A stretch of 10,194 nt of DNA from contig JAJYMP010000513.1 of assembly GCA_021786915.1 (NCBI GenBank), positions 1-10,194 on the forward strand, in the 5' to 3' direction. Origin of the DNA: Chloroflexota bacterium. Lineage in GTDB: Bacteria > Chloroflexota > Limnocylindria > Limnocylindrales > CSP1-4. Under the pieces are notes generated by a model, which was not told where the DNA came from, made no database searches, and was given only the letters and a program-made list of their open reading frames with translations. The stretch's first letter is position 1; each line of letters opens with the position of its first letter. The translations under genes were made by a program, and so were the position numbers. Below, piece after piece: positions 5,580-10,194 of the stretch.

Positions 5580-7197
5580 CTGCAACCCGCGCGGCGCGCG
5601 CCTCCGAGCTGGCCAGGAGCGGCAGGTACTCGTCGTGCGCCAGCGTCGCCTCGACGACGGCCTGGTCTCGGACGCGGACCGACGAGAACAGGGAGCTCGC
5701 GATCTCCTGGCGCTCCTCGGGCGTGGCGCGCCGCCAGAGCTCGCCCAGGCGGCCCAGGAGCCGCGCGGCCTCGACCAGCACCGCCTCGCTGTAGGCCGGC
5801 TGCGCCGCGCCGCCGTCGACCAGGGAGGCCTCGAGCGCCCGCCGGCGCCCGACGTACTCCTCGCGCGTGATCTCGTCGGCGACGAACAGCGAGCGCAGGT
5901 TGTACAGCTGGTGCTCGATCGACGAGCGGTCCTGGCGCGGCCCGTCGTCGACGCTGCGCGCCTCGCCCCGCTGGAGGCGCTCGAGGTCCTCGCGCCAGTC
6001 GTCGGGGATCCGGAGCGTCTCGAGCCAGGCGCCGACCTGGTCCTCGAGGACGCTCGAGCGGACGCCCATCTGGTCGCACTCGTGCCGCTCGCGCGACGTC
6101 CGGCAGGCCATGTAGGGCACGCCCCGGTGCGGCTCGCCGTAGAGCCGGCGGTCGCAGCGGTCGCAGACGGCGATCCGCCGGAGCGGGTAGGGGAGGCGGG
6201 GCGCGCCGCCCGCGCCGTCGTGGGCGAGCCGCCGGCGGACGTCCTGGACCTGCTGCCACAGCTCGGCGCTCCAGAGCGGCTCCCAGCCGCCGTCGACGCT
6301 CTCGGCCTCCTCGCCCCTCGATCGCTTGTCGGCCCGGTGGTGCCAGGTCAGGAGGCCGGCGTAGGTCGGGCGCTCGACCATGTGCCGCAGCGCGGCGCCG
6401 GTGAACGGGCCGCCCCTCGCGGTCCGGTAGCCCTCGCGGTTCAGGTGGGCCGCCAGCGACCGGCTGCCGTAGCGCCCGGAGGCGTACAGGCGCCCGACGA
6501 GGCGGACCAGGTCGGCGTTGGTGTACAGGTCGCCGTGGCCGATCCGCGGCCGCGGGGCGACGTCGGGCAGGAGCTTCCCGGTGTCGCGGCGCTCCCAGGC
6601 CTTGGCGCCCGGGACCGCGACGTCGGCGTACTCCATGACGTAGCCGATCGGCACGGTGCCCGAGAATTTGCCCTCGTTGAAGCGCCGGACCCGGAAGCCC
6701 TTCTGCACGTTCTCGGCGAGCTTGAGCCGGTACTCCTCGTTGATGGCGTGGTTGACGACGAGCTGCAGCTGGCCGGCGCGGTCGCTCGAGAGCCGGCCCT
6801 CGTAGATGTAGGCGATGACGACGCCGGCGGCGTGCAGCTGGTCCTCGTAGCCGCCCGCCTGGCGCCAGTTGCGGGCGAACCGGCTGGTCTCGCGGACCAG
6901 GAGGACGTCGAAGGCGCCGGCCTTGGCGTCGGCGATCATCTGGAGGAACGCCGGCCGCTTGGCGGCGTCCGACCCGCTGACCAGGTCGGTGTACAGATAG
7001 GGCTCGTCGAGGCCGCTGGCGGGGTCTCGCCGGCGCTCGAGGCGGAGGCCCCAGCGCGCGGCGAAGGCCTCCTGGTCCTGGCGCTGGACGATCGGGCCCG
7101 AGTTGTCGCCCTGCTCGACCGTGGACTCGCGCACGAGGCCGCGGGCCCGGAGGCCCGCGAGCTCGTCGAACGACCGGGGGAGGTTCCTGCGTTTCAC
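5515..7197 (-). CDS. Large serine recombinase / integrase
   Basis: 560 residues. Resolvase-type catalytic domain (about 18-165) with nucleophile S25 in RESTVEQG, the LVSGSDAAKRPAF segment, and active-site arginines in TSRFARN (R106, R109). It continues with a recombinase domain (about 180-320), a zinc ribbon (C345-x2-C348, C365, C374) and a predicted coiled-coil (about 425-465), the layout of phage and ICE serine integrases. The GTG at 7197 overlaps the stop of the upstream small ORF (GTGA). Upstream codons in this frame are shadows of that ORF. Residues 540-560 (VAPPDGLEPPTRT and onward) are encoded by the complement of the tRNA-Arg gene, and the stop lies inside the tRNA D arm. The true pre-integration C-terminus may therefore differ. 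It probably catalyses insertion and excision of the element to its right. Confidence 0.93.
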   Translation of the reverse strand: MKRRNLPRSFDELAGLRARGLVRESTVEQGDNSGPIVQRQDQEAFAARWGLRLERRRDPASGLDEPYLYTDLVSGSDAAKRPAFLQMIADAKAGAFDVLLVRETSRFARNWRQAGGYEDQLHAAGVVIAYIYEGRLSSDRAGQLQLVVNHAINEEYRLKLAENVQKGFRVRRFNEGKFSGTVPIGYVMEYADVAVPGAKAWERRDTGKLLPDVAPRPRIGHGDLYTNADLVRLVGRLYASGRYGSRSLAAHLNREGYRTARGGPFTGAALRHMVERPTYAGLLTWHHRADKRSRGEEAESVDGGWEPLWSAELWQQVQDVRRRLAHDGAGGAPRLPYPLRRIAVCDRCDRRLYGEPHRGVPYMACRTSRERHECDQMGVRSSVLEDQVGAWLETLRIPDDWREDLERLQRGEARSVDDGPRQDRSSIEHQLYNLRSLFVADEITREEYVGRRRALEASLVDGGAAQPAYSEAVLVEAARLLGRLGELWRRATPEERQEIASSLFSSVRVRDQAVVEATLAHDEYLPLLASSEARAARVAVAPPDGLEPPTRTLGRCRSIH

Positions 7198-7367
7198 GGC
7201 TCGGGGCCCTCCAGGGTGTCGGGGTCGGCGCCGCCCGGCGCCGCGGGATCGGACCGCACGGACCGGCGCCGCTGCATGACGGCGACCGCCACGTCGGCGA
7301 GAGCGACCACCAGCTGGTTGGGCTCGGCCTCGCGTCGGTCGTGGATCCTCACGGGCTCGTCGCTCAT
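7194..7367 (-). CDS. Small hypothetical protein, 57 residues
   Basis: I do not recognise this protein. It starts MSDEPVRIHDRREAEP, followed by a hydrophobic helix-like stretch NQLVVALADVAVAVM (17-31), a basic patch QRRRSVRSD and an acidic Pro/Gly-rich tail. It is supported by gene packing: its ATG at 7367 overlaps the stop of the ORF before it (ATGA), and its TGA at 7194-7196 overlaps the recombinase GTG (GTGA). Such a chain is hard to explain unless the frame is translated. Small proteins encoded next to serine integrases can be directionality factors or regulators, but nothing in the sequence proves that here. A short amphipathic DNA- or protein-binding peptide is the most that can be inferred. 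Confidence 0.6.
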   Translation of the reverse strand: MSDEPVRIHDRREAEPNQLVVALADVAVAVMQRRRSVRSDPAAPGGADPDTLEGPEP

Positions 7368-7501
7368 GACGCACGCCCCGGTCGCTGGCGGCGCCGAGGC
7401 GGCCCCAGGCGCTCGAGGAGTGCCTGCTCGACGAGCTCCTCGAGCAGGAGCCGGAGTGTGACGTCGCGATCTCCCGTGGGGCGGCCGGCCTCGCGCCTCA
7501 T
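7364..7501 (-). CDS. Very small hypothetical protein, 45 residues
   Basis: Starts at the ATG at 7501, which overlaps the stop of the 309-residue gene (ATGA), and ends with a TGA that overlaps the next ATG (ATGA). The sequence begins MRREAGRPTGDRDVT, has a leucine-rich helix RLLLEELVEQALLERLG (18-34) and ends in a run of arginine and proline. The helix followed by a basic tail could bind nucleic acid or a partner protein. No family recognised. The evidence for translation is the double start/stop overlap. The same frame is open for a long way upstream, but that part is a shadow of the 309-residue gene. Confidence 0.55.
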   Translation of the reverse strand: MRREAGRPTGDRDVTLRLLLEELVEQALLERLGPPRRRQRPGRAS

Positions 7502-8427
7502 GCCGTCGGCCCAGCCTTCTCCGGCGCCGTGTCGAACGGCTGGCCGGTCTCGACGACGTCCCTGCCCATGAGGGCGCCGACGGCGCGCGCGACGTGCGCC
7601 TCGGTCTTGCGGCCGCCGTCCCAGGGGAGGTCGAATGCGGCCGCGTCGATCTTGCCAGCCAGGTAGCCGACCTCGCCGGCCGCGGTCACCAGATCGTACA
7701 GGAGGTCGGCCATGCCCGGCCGGCCCTCGGCCGCGAGCATGGCGAGGTCCGCGCCGATCGCCCGGTCGTGCGTCAGGAGGTCCCACGCCACGCACCCGGC
7801 CAGGCGGCCGGGCGTCGCGAACTCCGCGGTCTCGCCGTCGCCCCAGTCGCCCAGCGGGGTGAGGCGGGCGGCCTTCGGGCTCTGCGCGCCGGCGTCCTGG
7901 CTCACGGCTCCGGCCGGGGGCTCGGCAGGCGCCGGCATCGCGGACGGGGCGTAGCGGCCGCGGGGCAGGCTCGGGTGCCGGCGCGCGAAGTCGGCGACCC
8001 GGGTCGTGACGTGCTCGACGATCACGGGCGCCAGCCTGCCCTCGAGGTCGCCTCCCCACACCGCCTCGCGGAGCTCCTCGCCCTCAGCCTCGGTCAGGTC
8101 CGCCCAGAAAGTCCCCGGGTGCGGGCCACGCCCGCCGCCCCAGGCGTTGTCGGGAAAGAAGTCCGGGTCCCATCCGGAGGGCTCTCGGGTCCGCGCGACG
8201 TCGCTGTCGTCGATCGGCGCGAACGCGCTGTGGAGCAGCCCGTTGAGGTCGCCCAGCTCATGGCGGACGGGGCCGTCGATGGCGGCGCGGATCTCGGCCT
8301 CCGTGACCGGCCGCGGGCTCGCCGCGGCGCAAGCGGGGTCGGGCCGGGCGCTGACAGCGGGGGAGGGCGTCCGGGCCGTCCTGGGGCGTCCTGGGCGGGC
8401 GCGGTGCGCGAGCTTCGTCGTGGTCAC
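7498..8427 (-). CDS. Hypothetical protein of the integrated element, 309 residues
   Basis: I do not recognise this protein. The GTG at 8427 is chosen because it lies two bases after the HTH gene stop and has AGGAAG eight bases upstream; the open frame beyond it is antisense-free shadow of the HTH gene. The first 35 residues are basic and Pro/Ala/Arg-rich. Residues about 38-160 contain VTEAEIRAAIDGPVRHELGD, an aromatic patch WDPDFFPDNAWGGG, and FWADLTEAEGEELREAVWGGD. A Pro/Ala-rich linker at about 165-190 leads to a second helical part, DLLTHDRAIGADLAMLAA followed by LLYDLVTAAGEVGYLAGKIDAAAFD. There are two apparent domains, one cysteine, and no membrane segment or nucleotide-binding loop. Its position between the HTH and recombinase genes suggests a role in element maintenance, but that is only inference from context. 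Confidence 0.75.
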   Translation of the reverse strand: MTTTKLAHRARPGRPRTARTPSPAVSARPDPACAAASPRPVTEAEIRAAIDGPVRHELGDLNGLLHSAFAPIDDSDVARTREPSGWDPDFFPDNAWGGGRGPHPGTFWADLTEAEGEELREAVWGGDLEGRLAPVIVEHVTTRVADFARRHPSLPRGRYAPSAMPAPAEPPAGAVSQDAGAQSPKAARLTPLGDWGDGETAEFATPGRLAGCVAWDLLTHDRAIGADLAMLAAEGRPGMADLLYDLVTAAGEVGYLAGKIDAAAFDLPWDGGRKTEAHVARAVGALMGRDVVETGQPFDTAPEKAGPTA

Positions 8428-8429
8428 GG

Positions 8430-8618
8430 TCAGGCTTCCTTCCGCGGGCGCCCGGGCCTCGGGGGGCTGGCCATGAACCGCCGGAGGTCGCGCTCGTCGA
8501 TGACGTAGACGCGGCCGATCCGGGAGTTCCTGATCTTCCCCTCGCGGCACAGCCGGCGGACGGTCTCCGGGTGGAGGCCTGCGATCTCCGCGGCTCGCTG
8601 GGTGCTCACGACGCCCAT
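8430..8618 (-). CDS. Excisionase-like helix-turn-helix protein
   Basis: 62 residues. Almost the whole protein is one winged HTH of the excisionase/MerR-like type: STQRAAEIAGLHPETVRRLC (5-24) gives the two helices, REGKIRNSRIGRVYVIDERD the wing, and LRRFM the closing helix. The tail PPRPGRPRKEA is basic. ATG at 8618 with GGGGAG seven bases upstream. Proteins of this family act as recombination directionality factors or as regulators in mobile elements, and its place in the same run of genes as the serine recombinase fits either. The nearby palindrome 8641-8661 is a natural candidate binding site. The next gene begins two bases after its stop. Confidence 0.88.
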   Translation of the reverse strand: MGVVSTQRAAEIAGLHPETVRRLCREGKIRNSRIGRVYVIDERDLRRFMASPPRPGRPRKEA

Positions 8619-8640
8619 CCTGCTCCCCTAAACCTGTTGT

Positions 8641-8661
8641 GTCAATACATCAGGTATTGAC
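8641..8661. promoter_or_regulatory. Perfect 8-bp palindrome upstream of the HTH gene, probable operator
   Basis: GTCAATAC (8641-8648) and GTATTGAC (8654-8661) are perfect inverted copies with a 5-bp spacer ATCAG. It is an A+T-rich island in very G+C-rich surroundings and lies 23 bases upstream of the HTH start codon. On the minus strand it contains TTGACA (8645-8640), a perfect -35 hexamer, but no good -10 follows at normal spacing. There is no U-run, so a terminator is unlikely. Confidence 0.55.
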
Positions 8662-8711
8662 TCGGCCGGACCCCCGCGACTCCACGTGATGCGACGACGC
8701 TACGCCCCCCG

Positions 8712-8757
8712 AGGGGCCCGCGTCCACGTTGCAGGGCCCCTGAGTCTTCCCAGGGGC
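8712..8757 (-). repeat. Overlapping inverted repeats able to form alternative hairpins
   Basis: Read in the direction of transcription (minus), GCCCCTG (8757-8751) can pair with CAGGGGC (8742-8736) around an 8-base loop. The overlapping AGGGGCCC (8741-8734) can instead pair with GGGCCCCT (8719-8712) around a 14-base loop. The middle strand is shared, so the two stems exclude each other. No U-run follows, so it is not a standard intrinsic terminator. It lies between the 115-residue gene and the HTH gene. Chance in G+C-rich DNA is possible. Confidence 0.4.
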
Positions 8758-8781
8758 GCAGCAACCCCGGCATCGGCGGGC

Positions 8782-9129
8782 TCAGGGCTGCTCGCGGAGC
8801 TGCCGCAGCTTGGCCTCGAGGCCGTCTTCGTTCCGGATGTCCTGCAGCCCGCCGCCAAGATGGCCGAGGACGTCCTTGACCTCGCCCGCCTTGGTGTGCA
8901 GGAGTCGGCTCACCGCGGCCCAGTGCGAGGCCGCCTTGGCCGGGGTCAGCCGGGCGGTCCCCCCGAGGCCGGCGAGCAGGGCGCGGGCGGAGTCGATGGC
9001 GGCGACGGCGACCTGGTCGCCGGGGGGCGGCTCCTGGCCCGGGAGGCCGCGGAACCAGGCGGCCAGCACGGGGTCCGCGAGCAGCCCGTCGAGGCTCGAC
9101 GGCAGCGGCTTCTGCTTGGCATCGGTCAC
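8782..9129 (-). CDS. Hypothetical helical protein, 115 residues
   Basis: I do not recognise this protein. GTG start at 9129 with GGGAGG (9143-9138) eight bases upstream, and only three bases after the stop of the coiled-coil gene, so the two are in one operon. The sequence is soluble and largely helical: PLPSSLDGLLADPVLAAWFRGLP near the start, a Pro-rich turn, then VAVAAIDSARALLAGLGG, LTPAKAASHWAAVSRLLHTKAGEV and a charged C-terminal helix EDGLEAKLRQLREQ. There is one histidine pair region but no metal or catalytic motif. The 163 bases after it hold the hairpin set and palindrome listed separately. In phage-like elements such small helical proteins may be adaptors or regulators, but no assignment is justified. 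Confidence 0.7.
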   Translation of the reverse strand: MTDAKQKPLPSSLDGLLADPVLAAWFRGLPGQEPPPGDQVAVAAIDSARALLAGLGGTARLTPAKAASHWAAVSRLLHTKAGEVKDVLGHLGGGLQDIRNEDGLEAKLRQLREQP

Positions 9130-9132
9130 GGC

Positions 9133-9960
9133 TCAGGCCTCCCGGGGCGCCAGCCGACGCGCCCACTGCACGACGCGCTCCTCGAGCGCGGACGGCTCCC
9201 ACATCCAGTCGACGGAGGCCAGGCGCAGGATAGCGGGCCACTCGGCGCGGATCCGCTCGAGCTCGGCCACCGCTGCCCCCAGGTCGGCGGCCGCCCTGGC
9301 CGCGGCCGCGGCGTGCTCCGCCCACGCCCGCTGCAGCTCGGCCCGGCGTCCCTCCTGCCGCGCGCGCTCGCGCTCCCGCCGGATCTCGAGGAGGCCCTCC
9401 AGCGCGCCCGCGATCCGCTCGCGGTCGTCGGCGAGGAGGCGCCTGGTTTCCTCGAGGCCCCGCACGGTCTCCGCGAGCTCCTCGCGCTCCCGCTGGGCGC
9501 TGGCCTTGCCCAGGGCCGCGTCGACGTCGAGCGCCCGGATACGCTGCCAGTGGCCCGCGATGAGCGAGGCGTTCGCGGCCGCCCGCCGCTCGACGTCCGC
9601 CAATTTCCGCCGCGCCGTCAGGATTGCGTCGTCGACGTCGGGGATCCGCCCTCCCTCGAGCTCGGCCAGGAGCTCCTCGGCGCGCCGGGCCGCGGCCCGG
9701 ACCTCGCCGGACCGGTGCAGCTGGCGCCGCAGCTCGTCGCGGACCTCGCCCCAGGGGCGGCCGCTCTCGGTCGGGGCCTCCCTGAGGCCCTGCGAGCGCT
9801 CGGGCTCGTCGTGGGAGCGGCGGAGCTCCGCCAGCGTCGCGGCGTCGGACCGGAGCGCCGGCAGGGTGGCGTTCAGCGACCCGGCCTCCCGGCGCAGGGC
9901 CTCGAGCGACGCCCGCGCCTCCGCGATCGCGTCGTCGTTGGTCCGGATGGTGTCGATCAT
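9133..9960 (-). CDS. Long coiled-coil protein of the integrated element, 275 residues
   Basis: I do not recognise this protein. ATG at 9960 overlaps the stop of the preceding open frame (ATGA). Nearly the whole length (about 8-240) is rich in Ala, Arg, Glu and Leu with heptad-like spacing, for example ARASLEALRREAGSLNATL, ARRAEELLAELEGG and REELAETVRGLEETRRLL, so it should form long coiled-coils with a break near residues 50-75. It ends with a compact, tryptophan-containing segment, WPAILRLASVDWMWEPSALEERVVQWARRLAP, which looks like a small folded domain. There are no cysteines, Walker A motif or membrane segment, so it is not an SMC ATPase by itself. It could be a structural, scaffold-like or partner-binding protein; compositional bias makes similarity to other coiled-coils uninformative. 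Confidence 0.75.
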   Translation of the reverse strand: MIDTIRTNDDAIAEARASLEALRREAGSLNATLPALRSDAATLAELRRSHDEPERSQGLREAPTESGRPWGEVRDELRRQLHRSGEVRAAARRAEELLAELEGGRIPDVDDAILTARRKLADVERRAAANASLIAGHWQRIRALDVDAALGKASAQREREELAETVRGLEETRRLLADDRERIAGALEGLLEIRRERERARQEGRRAELQRAWAEHAAAAARAAADLGAAVAELERIRAEWPAILRLASVDWMWEPSALEERVVQWARRLAPREA

Positions 9961-10194
9961 GCCTGGTCCTTCCTGGCCGCCTCGCGGGCGGCCGCTGCGG
10001 GGTGCTTGCCGCCGGCGGCCCAGTTGGCCAGGGCGGCGCGGGCGTACTCCAGAGCCTCCTCGGCCTCGTCCTCGAGCTCCAGACGCCGGCGCCCGGTCAT
10101 CGGCGGCTCGGAGCGTGACGGCCGGCTCTCGCCGGGCGTGGCGCGCGGCCCGGCCGTGGCTGGACTGGACCCCGGGAGCTCCCGGGGGCGCGCC
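9957..10194 (-). CDS. Partial hypothetical protein running off the right edge
   Basis: Open without a stop from the window edge to a TGA at 9959-9957 that overlaps the next gene's ATG. At least 79 codons are visible; an internal ATG at codon 35 would give a 45-residue protein beginning MTGRRRLELEDEAEE. The part after that ATG is helical and alanine/glutamate-rich (ALEYARAALANWAAGGK) with a basic end, and looks more gene-like than the Pro/Ser/Arg-rich stretch before it. The true start therefore may be at about 10100 or outside the window. No family recognised. The ATGA overlap supports translation and a shared operon with the genes downstream. Confidence 0.5.
   Translation of the reverse strand, partial: ARPRELPGSSPATAGPRATPGESRPSRSEPPMTGRRRLELEDEAEEALEYARAALANWAAGGKHPAAAAREAARKDQA
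10170..10187. repeat. 18-bp perfect palindrome at the right edge
   Basis: CCCCGGGAGC and its inverted copy meet without a spacer, giving a perfect 18-bp self-complementary sequence made almost only of G and C. It lies in the upstream, less gene-like part of the partial open frame. It could be a dyad operator, but the composition makes chance quite possible. Confidence 0.25.

Noticed and set aside
4658..6259. N-terminal extension of the glutaredoxin-like protein to 533 residues
   Set aside because: The extra part runs antisense over the globin gene, the tRNA and the recombinase end. It contains the peptide GRTRTADAHLRTVPLYPLSY, which is just the antisense translation of the tRNA. The short GTG start is supported by the promoter and family length.
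5635..7461. A 608-residue open frame on the plus strand opposite the recombinase
   Set aside because: It mirrors the recombinase coding strand, has only low-complexity Ala/Val/Arg/Gly-rich sequence, and no recognisable domain, whereas the minus-strand frame has a full recombinase domain set.
8617..8645. TTGACA plus CAGGAT as a full sigma-70 promoter for the HTH gene
   Set aside because: The -10 would overlap the start codon of the HTH gene, so transcription would begin inside the coding region; only the operator-like palindrome is kept.
10182..10191. Ten bases CCGGGGGCGC shared with the tRNA 3' end (5568-5577), as a possible second attachment site
   Set aside because: The match is only ten G/C bases, flanking bases differ on both sides, and the open operon continues across it to the edge. 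This is more likely chance than an att repeat.

Overview
The window is a strongly G+C-rich stretch of bacterial chromosome that splits into two parts. Positions 1 to about 5579 look like ordinary core genome. The rest, up to the right edge, looks like the end of an integrated element whose left boundary lies at the 3' end of a tRNA-Arg gene. The host is probably a high-G+C Chloroflexota (Limnocylindria-like) or actinobacterium. That is inferred from gene types (NrdR, a dCTP deaminase of the HSTAG type, a group II truncated globin), frequent GTG starts, start/stop overlaps and apparent leaderless promoters; it is not proven.

Core part, left to right. Plus strand: the C-terminus of electron transfer flavoprotein alpha (1-333), a membrane-anchored coiled-coil protein of unknown role (362-985), then nrdR (1053-1538), dcd (1535-2137) and a metallo-beta-lactamase-fold hydrolase (2143-3009). 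NrdR represses ribonucleotide reductase genes and Dcd feeds the dUMP/dTTP branch, so nrdR-dcd is a dNTP supply unit. Two NrdR-box-like palindromes 31 bp apart sit just before nrdR and suggest autoregulation. Converging on this from the other strand is a thiol-redox operon read leftwards: glutaredoxin-like protein (4658-4966), CcdA-type membrane reductant carrier (3846-4661) and membrane-anchored TlpA/ResA-like thioredoxin (3079-3849), each joined to the next by a GTGA overlap. Together they could carry electrons across the membrane to extracytoplasmic thiols. A truncated haemoglobin (5032-5463) is divergent from this operon. The 65-bp gap between them holds two -10-like hexamers, each exactly six bases before its start codon, and a near-perfect inverted repeat midway between them.

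Junction. A complete tRNA-Arg(CCT) with encoded CCA (5504-5579) is followed on the opposite strand by a large serine recombinase (5515-7197). The recombinase frame runs through the whole 3' part of the tRNA gene, so its last 21 residues are antisense tRNA.

Element part. All recognised genes are on the minus strand and tightly packed. From the right edge: an open partial frame (9957-10194), a coiled-coil protein (9133-9960), a small helical protein (8782-9129), a 163-bp intergenic control region with a perfect 8+8 palindrome and a set of alternative hairpins, an excisionase-like HTH protein (8430-8618), an unknown 309-residue protein (7498-8427), two very small ORFs (7364-7501 and 7194-7367) and finally the recombinase. 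The last four genes are joined by ATGA/GTGA overlaps. The element continues beyond the window and its other attachment site is not visible. No CRISPR array, rRNA or insertion sequence was seen.
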